Shown: piece by piece, positions 11,822 through 22,730 of the stretch
Position numbering within the stretch: the first letter of the stretch is position 1
Layout of the letters: each line of letters begins with the position of its first letter
Assembly (NCBI GenBank): GCA_018398765.1
Contig: JAHBMJ010005891.1
Coordinates: 5,001 to 62,317, forward strand
Origin: Chromera velia
Lineage: Eukaryota; Sar; Chromeraceae
Reading direction: 5' to 3'
Length of the DNA: 57,317 nt
Position numbers and translations under genes: made by a program
The notes under the pieces: generated by a model
Seen by the model: only the letters and a program-made list of their open reading frames with translations
What the model was told of the DNA's origin: nothing
The model's database searches: none

Positions 11822-13971
11822 TTTGTGTATGTGTGTGTGTGTGTGTGTGTGCTTGGTATCTCCCCCCCCTTCCTTTTTCTCTCTCTCTCATCTCTCCCGC
11901 CCCCTGCAATCTCTCTGTCGGTATATATGTAAGTATATAATCACAGTAGTTTTCATCTCTCTACATGCTTTTGCGCGTGTGCGTGTTGGGGACAATAACG
12001 TTCGTCTCTGCGACTGAATTTCGCTCTGCGTTGATTGCAGCTTCCCTGTGCTCAACACGAATTCCCAAGTGACACCGAAGGCCAAAAAAAGTTCTGGTGG
12101 AACCCTGGAGGGAACGTCAACGACTCCGCAGAATTTCGTTCGATCGAACAGTGCCTGAAAGAGGGCGGTCAGACGAGGAAAGCGTATGATGGGAATAGAA
12201 GAAAACTGATAATGAAAGCAGGATAAAAAGCAGGCTGCGCGGGTACGGAAAGATTTACTGCGTTTTTTTGTTTCGGGCAGACTTCGCTTCTTTCCTTTTA
12301 CAAGGATCTCCCTTCCTCCCCAAATCGAATTTCTTCATCGTTCATGCAAGTTTTTTTGTGTTTCTGCACTGCATGAGTGCCGATCCTGGGATGATCTGTG
12401 ATATGCCTCTCGCTGAATGAGCACATTCAAGCGGCGCGTGCGATTTCCCCGAAGGCTTTCACCTTGAGAGAAAAGAATGGAGGAAAAGAATGGAGTAAGG
12501 CCAGTCAGGTTGATAGGCAAAGAGAAATTGGGGCAATATTCGAGATAAAGATTCACATGCACGACAACAAGAAAAGACAGTACGTACGTTCAAGTACGAT
12601 TTGAAGGTATCGTGCCCTTGTGTTGCGTGGAAGTAATGAAAGTGTGTGTGACTCCCAGTCTCTTTGAATGCCCTCGTGCAGCTCCCTCTGAGGCTCCGGA
12701 CTGTCATGACGTCAGTCTCGCTTTCTCTTATTCTTTGAATTATGTTTTCAAATCTCCAAGTGATAGTGTAAAGGCTTGAATTTGTACATCAATGTTCTTG
12801 AAATGGCAGATGTGCTGTTCGCACATCGGATTCGGTTTTGCAGCTGTTTCTCATGGTTGAAAGAAGAGACAATAAGGAACTCTAATGGAAGCTGATCGAT
12901 CGATTAAGCGTAGCTTCAAAACAGCTGATCGAGGAAGCGGCTAGACTGGACGCATGTCGGTATCTTAAGTTTGTACCCTGGTTAATTCGCGTGCAGGAAA
13001 ATGCTGGACTTTCGTCCGCGACAAAGAGGCACCCCGCGCGAGATCCTCTCCATGGCTGCATTCCATGGGATCTCTCTCCCGAAATGCTTCTACGACAACA
13101 CTGACAACCTCGGAGCAAAGATGGGGACTCTCAAACTGTCAATTCAGGTGAGCGCCTAGGGTGAGCGCATAGTTTCATAAACTCTCATGCATCGGGGCTT
13201 GACAATGTTTGTGCAATGAAATTCGATCAATTAATCAACTTGATTGGTGCAGATAGATCCTGAATTCGCCCCTTCTTCCAATAGATAAGGGACTCATTCT
13301 TTGTTCGGTATTTTGGACTAGGCTTGCCCTTCGTTGTTTCGTGTCTCTCTTCGATCGTCTCGTACATCCTGCATGATGCATGAACGCTTCTGAATTATTC
13401 ACTGTCGTTGGTGCATTTGCGAGCCAACACAACTGTCCACTCGTGTGCACACTATTCTTTCATGGAATCTTCGATGCGTTCAATCGTTGTTTCTCTACAG
13501 GATCAAGAGACAGAGCTGGAGACGATCCTTACACCACGTTCTGCTGTTTCGTCTTTCTCTGCGGCCTCCAGTTCTTCTTCAAACGCCAGGCCCGCAGTTC
13601 GGCTCGGAGGCTCCTCAGCTCCCCTGAGGTCTCTGGCTGCTGCTGCTCCTGCTGCTGCTGCTGCTGCTGGCGGTCCTGTCCGACTTGACCTCGTGGCCCT
13701 TCCCCAACAGATGGAGACTTACGGGGCCAGAGTCTTCAAAGACATTCGAAAGGAAATTCTGGAGACGGTCCAGTGCGGGGAGACGGAGGGGATCCAGTGG
13801 GGCGACTGCCTGGATGACAACCTGGAGGATGGACACCGCAAGCAGGCTAAGCAGACTCCAACTCCCAAGGCTGTTCAACCTCGTCAGCCCTCGGAGCCTT
13901 GGTGGCGCTGGCTCTTCTGCCAGGAAGACTGCTTCAACTTCTTTCAGGCAGTGGAGGCAGACTGTCAGTGA
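8994..13971 (+). CDS. divergent protein kinase, 8 predicted exons
   Basis: Exons: about 8994-9262, 9520-9655, 9932-10107, 10569-10657, 10901-10979, 12041-12183, 12997-13147 and 13501-13971; phases agree from exon 2 to the end. Motifs in order: a glycine-loop-like [15 protein letters not shown] at the place of the VAIK strand, with Asn where Lys is expected; REVALM with the helix C glutamate; a hinge-like [12 protein letters not shown]; the catalytic loop [16 protein letters not shown], so DLG replaces DFG; YMAP across the exon 4/5 junction; DVWG; and [16 protein letters not shown] with the subdomain XI arginine. The C-terminal exon adds a Ser/Ala-rich tail ending in [10 protein letters not shown]. 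The first exon, and the exon 1/2 junction (acceptor at 9514 or 9519), are the least certain parts; an in-frame ATG lies at 9164. Intron 5 is an extreme pyrimidine tract. The family within the kinase superfamily is not clear. Confidence 0.8.
10378..10412. repeat. ATTC microsatellite
   Basis: A CATT/ATTC tetranucleotide array, slightly imperfect, in kinase intron 3. Confidence 0.85.
11280..11870. repeat. about 590-base polypyrimidine/GT microsatellite complex
   Basis: Arrays of TTTC, CT, CTGT and GT follow one another almost without interruption: TTTC-type repeats to about 11560, then CT, GT, CTGTCT variants, and GT again to about 11850. The tract lies in kinase intron 5, between the exons ending at 10979 and starting at 12041. 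Both strands stay open for over 220 codons only because of repeat composition, so these frames are not genes. Confidence 0.95.
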
Positions 13972-16900
13972 GTCAGAGGGAGAAGTGAAGGGAACTCTAG
14001 AGGTCTAAAGGGGAGGAGCGGACTCAGGTGACCTTGCAGGCATCTCTGTTGGAGGATCAGAAACTGCAGGCATGTGCATGTGGGAGAAAATCAGATGGAG
14101 ATCGAATTTTTCTCCAGCAATTGATGCACAGATTGACGGAAAAAGAAGACCTGCAAACTTATGTGCACGTACACTTCTGGAGTTCTGCATCCAAATTCTG
14201 GTGGTTCTTTTGTGCGGTGCAGAGCCTGCAGCCACTGTCCCATCGGAGAAGATAGACAAAACAATCTGCACGCACATCGATGAAGTCTCAGTCGATGTGT
14301 CACTGGTTTTCCATGCATCATTTGGGCATCGATGCGATGAAATGCGGCTACTGATGTTATGTAGCCGGAAAGAATGGGTGGTGCGTTTTCTGACGGTTTG
14401 CAGGGTATTCGTGGACGAGGGAAGAAAGGGAAGACGAAATAAAGGGCAGAAGACGAGGCTCGGGAAAAAGGCGGAGGATTGGAGAGGTAAATGCTTTGGG
14501 AGGCACTCAGGAGGAGATCAGACAGATCCAAATGTCGTGCGGCCCTGTAAGGTGTCTGAGAGCAGTGAGATGTATTCAGCAAAGGATGTTTGCATTGCTG
14601 AAAAGAGCTGAAAGAGATCTGCAAGCAAAACTGTCTGAACATTAAAAGCAGAGAAAAAAACATACTTTTCTAAGCTTTCAAATTTATTTTTAAGAATAAG
14701 TCTAGACTCTAGATTCAAGCTTTAAATCTATAAAATTTCTTCCACTAGCAATTTGTATATGAATAGCTTTTGAAGCCGTTTTAAAGTTAGATATAAAAAG
14801 AAAATATAAAGTATTCGTTCTTAATTGATAAAAAGGCTATAGTAAAAATGTTAAAATATAATATCATAATTCGTATTTTTTTTTTAAATTTAGATTTCTA
14901 ATTTCTATGCTCTGCGTCTTTTAACCAATTTTACTTAGTATTTTGCAGTTCTTCTAGATTCAACCTTAATTAAAGATATATATTTTTGAATCTGTCAAAC
15001 ATTCGATCTAGCTAAAATTCTAGTACACATTCTTATTTAATTTTAAGCAACATCCATATTTAAAGAAAGCTAGATTTGAACAGTTACACGGAGTGATTCA
15101 GGGTGACTCAGTGACAGCCTCACGGTTTAAATATTCAAAGTTTATAGCTAGGTTTATAGATGTAACTATTGTATGAATCCTCCCCTCCCATGCATACTGC
15201 ACTCAGCCACTGAAACAATAAAATGGACGCATGCACGTATCATCATGATGGTCCGCATGGCGCCATGGACGGCCTCCACAGCTCAATCCGTCGACCGGCC
15301 AATTTGAGGGCTCAATCCAGTCCAGAGACATGCAGCTGCTTGTACGACGGAAGGAACGAAGAAAACGCGCAACGTAGTTGCAGCAGGTCGATCGATGCAA
15401 AGCTAGAATTACGGAAACGGATTGAGAAAAGAATTCAATAGCAGGCCGATCTCTGTTTGTCGCACAGAGAAAAAAAGAACATGTCCATGCAGCTAGAACA
15501 TTTCATGCACCTATGTGATTTCACCACATATGTATTTCCCTTCTTACGTCACGGCCGATGGCAAACATGCAGGTGGGAAGAGACACTCCGAAGATTTGCT
15601 TGTTCCGTTCTTCTTCTGCTTTTTCTTCTACAGAAAGATTGACAAGAAAGAGGGACGTGTATGTTTGATTCGTTAAATTTTCTCTAGCTCCTTTTCTACA
15701 ATTCAGACAAGGAAGGCCAAAAATATCGGACGCAGTCAGCCAAAGCACAGTCAGAAAGAAAGTCTTCCCTCCCTCTGCATCTCTCTTGACGCTGTTGGGG
15801 TCTCTTAGATGAATGCTCGAAAGCAGACAGACGGGCAGGCAGCATGGCTGAGCAGAGAAGAGGAAATTAAGACACAAGACAGACGGCGCACACCCCTGTC
15901 TTCATTACAAACTCAGGTCTTCCTTCTGCCATCACCCCTGTCTCGTCCTGCAGACATCATGATGACGTCAATCCATCCCACCTTCAGCAGACAGGCACCA
16001 AAACCTGGACGGACGTTCCGATCGATTGAGCGCTCCACAGGGAGGGAAGAACAGTGACTGTCGGTGCATGGAGGGGAGAGGAGAAAGAGAAGAGGGCACC
16101 CAGAGAAGAGAAGAGAAGAGAAGAGAAGAGAAGAGAAGACAAGAGAAAGGAAGGTGGAATGATAGATAGATAAGTATACATGAACAAGTGAAGAGGGAGA
16201 GAAGGAGCAAAGAGAGTGAGGTAATGCCAAATTGATTACACATGAATACGTTCTCCCCCATTCCCCTCTACCTGTCGATCTACGTCAGTTTTCGATCAGT
16301 CTTTTCTTCTTTCTTAATGCAATCGAATTGTTTTCTTTTCTCTTCTCATCTTTTCCTTTTTTTTCTCTGCTTTTCTTTTTCTTTCCTTGCTCTTCTTCAA
16401 TCGCCTCGTTTGAACCAATCAGACCGTGTGTGTCACCATTGATTTATCGGGTGGTACTTCACGGGGTCCTTCATCTCACTTCTCTCCCCTCCTGTTTGAC
16501 GACTTGCCTGTCGTTCTCTCTCTCTCTCCTCAAGAGCTTCCCTGACTGCAGGTTTCTCTCAAAATGCGATGGGGGAGGTATCAGTGGACCTGCTTGGCCC
16601 TTGCCCTCTCTCACATCACCCGCACAGCCAGTTTTCTTTTTTTCTCTGCTGTCAAGTAAAGGCAACCAACCTCCTTCCTTCATTCATTAATGCATTCACT
16701 CTCTCCTCATGTTCATCGTTCGACTGCCAAGAGAGACGAGACTGAGGAGGAGAAGGCAAAGCGCACGTAGGTTAAAAAACCAAAGGAGCGACATTCAAAA
16801 AAACTCCGGGCTCTTTTCGTTCTAGGCATGTCAGGTCATCATTCCTTCATTCCATTCCGTCCCGTTCTTTGAGAAGACGTCCTCTTTGGTTGGATGCCTC

Positions 16901-17462
16901 GTGACTAGTCGACCTACTCTCTTTCTTCACTTTGAAGCACCCCCGTATGCCCAGCGGTCAGACCAAGCAACCTTTCCTCACTTCTTCTTCTTCTCTCTCT
17001 CTCTCCCTTCTCTCTCTCTCTTCTCTCTCGCCTTCCCCCGACTTCCGCTGGCAGAAAGTCATTTCGATCGCCTCTCTTCCTTCTTTCCTTCCTCTTCAAG
17101 GACTCACAGACCGAAACTCTCTACTCACACCCATCTCCGCAACGCGACAAAGCGAGCCTACCTACCCGTACAATTATTTGACACTTATTTCATCACGAAC
17201 TATTGCACAGACCACAAAGTACTGGACATTTATTGTGACCGACCAAATCGGCACAAACCCATCATCCACCCCCTCCTCTAGAACCGGACTAGGAAAAGGG
17301 AAAGGCGAGCGACCATCACCCTCTTCCTTCCTTCCTTCCTTCCAACCCCCTCTTCACCCATCCCTCCTGCTGCATCTAGCTCCAACCAGGCTGCACACCC
17401 TTTCTCATGAAGTCGTTTCAGCTCTGTCCCTCTGGGCCCACATGGCAGAATTTCGCACAATT
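13972..17462. other. intergenic region with an AT-rich island
   Basis: No gene could be supported in about 3.5 kb. The part from about 14640 to 15180 is strongly AT-rich and resembles the other AT-rich islands. An AGAAG array lies at about 16105-16141, and pyrimidine-rich stretches lie at 16260-16540 and 16980-17100. Predicted translations are low-complexity. The stretch separates the 3' ends of the kinase and RING genes, which converge. Confidence 0.5.
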
Positions 17463-18150
17463 TCATGAACGTTCAGGAGACCTGTCAGTGCGGGAAATGA
17501 CAATCTCGTTGGCATCAATCAATTCCCTCTTCGCGCAGCAGGGGGGACGAATAGTCCTGCCCCGTCCGTACACCATACGGCTCCTGAAGGACACACAGGC
17601 AGAACCGCCAAAGAAAGACTGAAACCCCATATGAATACCCGTGAAGAACCGTCGCCACTCGAAGCAGAACATGTCGCCACAGCTGGCCTGCCTGGGCGGC
17701 AGCCACTCGGGGAAACCATACTCATCGAACAACAGCACATCGTACTGCCGCATGAGTGGGTAGTTCCAGGGGTTTCGTCTGGGCCACGTGTGGAAGCTCT
17801 CATCGTGTCTGTCCTCCCACTGGGTGGGTACCCTGCGGGGGGAAGCGCTCGGTCTGGTTCTCTCTCTACAGTTGGGACAGGAGAACTGTGGGTAGTTGTT
17901 GAGGAACCAGGGCTCCAGGCACTTTGGGTGGAATGTGTGCTCACAGGCAGTCACTGCGATCCGCTCACCCTCCCTGAGCCCTTCTTGACAGATCGTGCAC
18001 CTGCAGGCAGAGTTCACCGGAGTGTAAAGAGTTAACAGAGAACGAATCAGACAGAGACGGACAGCGAAACAGGGAGACGGCGAAAGGAACTTACTCGCCA
18101 ATCTTGGCCTGCGCACGCGAGGCCGAGGCCATGGCGCAGCTGGGAATCAT
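17463..18150 (-). CDS. RING-H2 finger protein, 197 aa, two exons
   Basis: Exon 1 spans 18150-18095 (start MIPSCAMASASRAQAK) and exon 2 spans 18000-17463. The donor is GTAAGT and the acceptor CTGCAG. The junction restores frame exactly (594 bases including the stop). Zinc ligands fall at C20, C23, C38, H40, H43, C46, C60 and C63, the C3H2C3 pattern of RING-H2 domains, which usually act in E3 ubiquitin ligases by recruiting E2 enzymes. After the RING, about 130 residues are rich in aromatic and basic residues (for example WPRRNPWNYP and FEWRRFF) and are not recognised. No membrane segment is evident. A second in-frame Met at residue 7 could also start the protein. The gene diverges from the 1128-aa gene, with about 680 bases between the starts. 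Substrate unknown. Confidence 0.8.
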
Positions 18151-18833
18151 GGTGTCCACGCCTATCGAATGGTGTGAGACTGTCTTGCTCACGTTATCAC
18201 CAGTCTGTCTGCCAGAGCTGGGGCTTTCGAAGAGTGGTAGAGCCGTCTCTTTCCTCGAGCAATAAGTCAGGCCCAGTCAGAAGTACAGGTGTAGAAGAAG
18301 TCTGGCAGAGAGACGGACAATCACCGCAAATGCAGCTGAGTCCTCACAGTCCTCACCTCGCCGCACACACTTTCTACTGAGGAGACCGAAAGGAATTAAG
18401 CAGCACTGAGTCTGTTCAAGTGACTGAACGAAGCACTATATTATTCTTTTTGAAGTGCCCCTCAGTTCAGCACCCCTTGTGTGCGCCCACAGCGCGGCAT
18501 TCATGCAGCGCGCGCTTGGAAAATGTGATCCGGATGTGATCCGGGGTGTGATGAAAATTCCGATGAATTCAATGCATGCCATCAGCACTTCAAATTTCAA
18601 TGCTCCAACTTCAATCAGGTGCTTGTGACCACCAAATGGTATTTCACGCTCTGCAAGACGTGGAGAGACGTTTCCGTGCACAGTCTTGTGGCAATAATCC
18701 CAACTAACAGGAAGTTTTTCCAGGATGCAGCTCAGCAACACACGCACGTGAGTGCTTCTTCGTGTTTTCGCTTGCCAGTGTGTCACCGGCAGTGCGTAGA
18801 GCTTCCTTTATCCTCGGGTCTCAGCTTCATGCA

Positions 18834-21800
18834 ATGCTCCAGCTTTTGACCCTTTCCGTTCTCTTGTCGCTGATGTGTACGCATCCTGGCACTGCTGCTG
18901 GGCCTCGCCCCCATCCCAAGCTGTCAACGAGACGGCGTTTTCAAAGGAAGCTCCGATGCAAAATCCCTGCATTTTTTTCTCGTCATTCTGAGCTGTGGAT
19001 AGAAAGTGGGATGCGCTTGTCACGCAGTATTCCCACTGGTGGTAATGTAGAAGAACCAAGGACGGTGTGTTCCGCGGTTCAGGGCAGCGTGAGGATGGAA
19101 GACCCGGAGCTGCGAAGAAGACGCCGTCTCCTTGAAGATGTCGATGCCCTGCAGTCAAGACCCCCCCTTTCCACCGGGTCAAGTTGGCCCTCCCGATCTG
19201 CCGGCAGACGAATGGCCTCCTCGTGGGTCCGACCTCCCCGGCTGAAACCGACAGCCGCCACGAAGGAGAAGGAAGAGTTGATGAAAGGGGGGACGGAGAA
19301 AAAGAAAGAGACCGTCGAGAAAGAAAGCGTGGTAGATGATGATAGGAAGTACTTGGAAGGGAGGACGGAGAAAACGAAAGAGACTGTTGAAAAAGAGGAT
19401 GGGGTGGATGCTTACAGGAAACTCTTTTTTCGTACAAAAGAACGTAAAAGGAAAATGGAGACGAGATCCGTGCAAGGAAAGAGGGAGACGGAGAGTGAGA
19501 CAGGTCCAGTAGCCGTGCAGGTGGATCTGCAGGATGGGGAGGGTGAGTGCCTTGTAGAGAAGTGCTTCATGGTGGAGGAACGAGGAAAGTCTTTGCTGAC
19601 CAAGGTGGACATTGATTTCTTTGTCCAACGCTACCCCGACCCCGTCTCTGCCCGAAAATTCCTGCACACAAGGGAACCGGAACCCGATCCGGTTGGGGCC
19701 GTGGGGGTGTTGGAGGCGCTGCACGTCCATGGAGAAAAGTTGACACTGGAAGATTTCAGCCGCGCCTCTGGTTGCGTGGCTCGAGGAGACGGCAAGCCTC
19801 GATGGCGTGCCGGTTGTGGCCTTGCTCTGGCCGCTGTGGAAGAATTTTCCTCTTCCATCTGTGCGAGTCAAGACCCGGACTGTGAGTCGGCAGCTGCTGC
19901 CGAGAGGTGTGTAGTGGTAGTGGTCAAGCATGCTCTCGCTCTCTGTGGGCGTGCAGCGATGGCTGGGGTGGTTGAGGCTCTCGATGGTGCCAGTGCGGTA
20001 CTGCAGAGCATTCTCGACCGGGGGGGGGGATCAGGGGGGGGGAAAGTCGGTCGGTTAGTGCCGCTGGAAGATCTTTTCAAGTTTTTAGAGGCGGTAGTGG
20101 ATGGGGAGCCGTGTGTTGGCAGAGTTCAAGCAACTCTCCGCGTATTGAGGTGTTTGAGAGGAAATCGATACGCAGCCGCGCGCGAATGTCCTTTGCCTTC
20201 CCGTTTGTTTCCAGGAATTCTTGCAGTTTTAGATGCGGCCGGAAGGTTCTGTTGGTGTCTGGATGGAGGGGCACTTGAGAGACTCCTGTTCCGTCGTTTG
20301 CCTAAGTTGGGCTTGCAGCCTGGCTTAGCAACAGTGCAAGTCTTGCTCAGCCCTGCTTTGCCCTCAGTAACTTCCAAAAAAGCGAAGGCCCTCCTGAACG
20401 TTTTGACGTCACGAATGATGCGTCGTGGGTATCTGGTCCGCATCTGGTCGCTCATGTTGCGTCGCCTGATGACGCACGCCGACAGTCTGGACCTGAATTG
20501 GGCCCTTCGGCAGGCAATGGCGGAGAGTCTCTGCGAACGGCCGGATGCGGTCGCGTCGGATGTGCGGCTCTCGATCGCTTGCACAGTGGCAGAAAGCACA
20601 GAGAGGCTTGAACAGCTTGGGGAAAGAAGAATTCCAAATCGACGAAAGAAGGTAGCAATAGGTTTGCGCCTTTTAGCAAAGGGGCAAGAACGTTTCGGTG
20701 ATGCGGTAGCAGGGGATCCGGTTGCGGTCGGCCCAGTCCTTTTAGTGCTCCGCAACTTGCTGGAAGAAAAGAGTTTGCCGAGTGATGCTGAGAAGGATGT
20801 AAGTCCTGTTGTTGTACAGATGTGGGCCAAGGTTGTGGTAAGAAATTTTGTAGACGTGTACGTGCGTAGGCAATCAAGTCGAGAGGCAGCTGCTCTGAAG
20901 GAAGGGGGGTGCGGGTGCGTGTTGTCTTCTGTCGAGGAAAGTGGGGTGGTGACTCGCGAGATGGCTCGCTGTCTAAGGAACGCGATTTGGTTCATGGGTT
21001 TCGTTGATGGATCTCGTCAGAGGTGCAAGCTGAATGATTGGACCGTCCCTCTGTTCTGTCTAGACAGTTTGGCGTCTCTGGAAAGGGACAGCGCCGCCGT
21101 TTGTTTTTCGTCCAAGACAGTCCAGTTCGCGTTCCAAGCAGCAATCGCAACCGCCAGAAGGAATCTTTATCCCGACCTTGCAGCAAGCACGGGTATGAAT
21201 CTTTTCTCTAGTTTTGCACGGAGGGGGGGAAAAGGAAAGGGAAAGGGGTGTGATGAAAGGTTCAACATGGAACCTGCCATGGTGGAGATGGTAGCGTCTC
21301 TGATGGCAAAACCGTCAGCCTCGACCTTTCCCTGTAAACAACGGGCGTTCTGTGTTTTGCAGCTTCTTGAGGAGATGGTCAAGGAAGGACAGCAGCTGAG
21401 AGTCGAACACTTTGCTGTCGCGATGAAATCAGTAACGAAAGAAAATTGTTTTGCAGTTTCGCTTCGAGTCTACCTCCTTGCCCTCGAAGCTATTGAGGCA
21501 GGAGTGTGTACTGTGACCGATTGGGGTTCTTTTCATTCGTTGCAGAGAGATCTTGTGAGTAGGGCCTGCGTAGAGATGGAAGGGGTGAGGGGGGAAAGGG
21601 GCGTGGTGGATGGAGTCTGCACTGACAGGGGGGGGCGTGAGGGAGGCGGTTTGGAAGGAGTTCGGCGTCTTCGTTGGACCGTCTCATTCCTTGAGGGAGG
21701 GGGGAGAGGGCCGTCTCAAGAGAGGTCAAAGAAGTTTTCGGCCGGATCTCTGCATCCCTCTGTTGTTTCCGCTGCGCTGCAGGGGTTGATCGCTTTAGCG

Positions 21801-22220
21801 GAGAAGAAGAAAATTGGGGGAGGGGAGCTTGAAGATGGTAATGAAGGGAAACGGGAAGGGGAGAACGAAAGTGGACCAAGGAAAGAGCCACGAGAGAGAA
21901 AAGGAGGAGAGAGTGGTTTGACAAAGAGTAGTGACGATTCAGCTTCTGCAGAGAGAAAGTATGAATTTCAGAGAGAAACACGAACCCTTGCAGTTGCCTT
22001 GGTGCTCCGCTGCTTACAGGCAGGTCAGGAGGTGTCTGCGAGAACTGAAGTCAAATTGTTTTCGTTTCTTGCGCGGCTCGTGTCCCTGACTGAGCTGGAA
22101 GGGCCAGGAAGAGCGTCGCATCCCATGGCGTCTGACGGGTTGAGGGAAGCGATAGAGGAAGAGCTCCATCAAGCGATAGACGAAGAGCTGCGATTGGCTC
22201 TGATGTACCGGCAATTCTAG
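18834..22220 (+). CDS. large helical protein with signal peptide, 1128 aa, intronless
   Basis: A single uninterrupted frame begins at an ATG at 18834. The first 22 residues (MLQLLTLSVLLSLMCTHPG and on to TAA) form a clear signal peptide. They are followed by a basic, Arg-rich stretch (RPHPKLSTRRRFQRKLR), an arrangement that resembles the bipartite leaders of plastid proteins in algae with complex plastids. Plastid targeting is therefore a reasonable inference. Residues about 145-200 hold two copies of a TEKxKETVEKE motif and are charged. The rest is mainly amphipathic helix, rich in Leu, Ala and Val, with pieces such as QLLEEMVKEG that recall degenerate PPR-like helical repeats; I could not establish a family. 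A Lys/Gly stretch lies near 21215-21250 and a charged linker at 21800-21960. The lack of introns in such a long gene is unusual here. Confidence 0.7.
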   Translation: MLQLLTLSVLLSLMCTHPGTAAGPRPHPKLSTRRRFQRKLRCKIPAFFSRHSELWIESGMRLSRSIPTGGNVEEPRTVCSAVQGSVRMEDPELRRRRRLLEDVDALQSRPPLSTGSSWPSRSAGRRMASSWVRPPRLKPTAATKEKEELMKGGTEKKKETVEKESVVDDDRKYLEGRTEKTKETVEKEDGVDAYRKLFFRTKERKRKMETRSVQGKRETESETGPVAVQVDLQDGEGECLVEKCFMVEERGKSLLTKVDIDFFVQRYPDPVSARKFLHTREPEPDPVGAVGVLEALHVHGEKLTLEDFSRASGCVARGDGKPRWRAGCGLALAAVEEFSSSICASQDPDCESAAAAERCVVVVVKHALALCGRAAMAGVVEALDGASAVLQSILDRGGGSGGGKVGRLVPLEDLFKFLEAVVDGEPCVGRVQATLRVLRCLRGNRYAAARECPLPSRLFPGILAVLDAAGRFCWCLDGGALERLLFRRLPKLGLQPGLATVQVLLSPALPSVTSKKAKALLNVLTSRMMRRGYLVRIWSLMLRRLMTHADSLDLNWALRQAMAESLCERPDAVASDVRLSIACTVAESTERLEQLGERRIPNRRKKVAIGLRLLAKGQERFGDAVAGDPVAVGPVLLVLRNLLEEKSLPSDAEKDVSPVVVQMWAKVVVRNFVDVYVRRQSSREAAALKEGGCGCVLSSVEESGVVTREMARCLRNAIWFMGFVDGSRQRCKLNDWTVPLFCLDSLASLERDSAAVCFSSKTVQFAFQAAIATARRNLYPDLAASTGMNLFSSFARRGGKGKGKGCDERFNMEPAMVEMVASLMAKPSASTFPCKQRAFCVLQLLEEMVKEGQQLRVEHFAVAMKSVTKENCFAVSLRVYLLALEAIEAGVCTVTDWGSFHSLQRDLVSRACVEMEGVRGERGVVDGVCTDRGGREGGGLEGVRRLRWTVSFLEGGGRGPSQERSKKFSAGSLHPSVVSAALQGLIALAEKKKIGGGELEDGNEGKREGENESGPRKEPRERKGGESGLTKSSDDSASAERKYEFQRETRTLAVALVLRCLQAGQEVSARTEVKLFSFLARLVSLTELEGPGRASHPMASDGLREAIEEELHQAIDEELRLALMYRQF

Positions 22221-22680
22221 GGTCTCTTGGATTCAGGCGGGGCAGGAGGCCGAGAGAACACAATCAAGATTAGTAACCTAGTTAGTATCACTTCGAACAA
22301 CTCTTTGCATGGTCGATAGTCAGAAACGAATATCGATCAGATGTGATATTGATTTTAGTGATTTAAAAAAACACTATAGAAAAAATGAACCCTAGAATAA
22401 ACTACTTTAGTTCCGATTCGAACTTCGAATTTTCCTCGATGATTTCATAAAACGTTTCAATATATATTTAAGAATTTATAATTTTTAAAAGTCATAGGAT
22501 AGGACTCGGATAGGATAGAATCTTGATGTTATAATTATTCAAACAGAGCCTGGTAGAATTTTATATAAATGGCCAACAACTAGCCAACAACACATAACTC
22601 TAGATATAACTTATGTATTCAGATTCAACACTGGCCGGGCCACATTTAAACACAGTGTTACAGTGAGCAATAAGTGATAA

Positions 22681-22730
<50 letters not shown>

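Noticed and set aside
11170-11940. Long frames on both strands in the CT/GT tract
   Set aside because: They translate to Phe-Leu-Ser or Lys-Glu-Arg simple repeats and lie inside a kinase intron.
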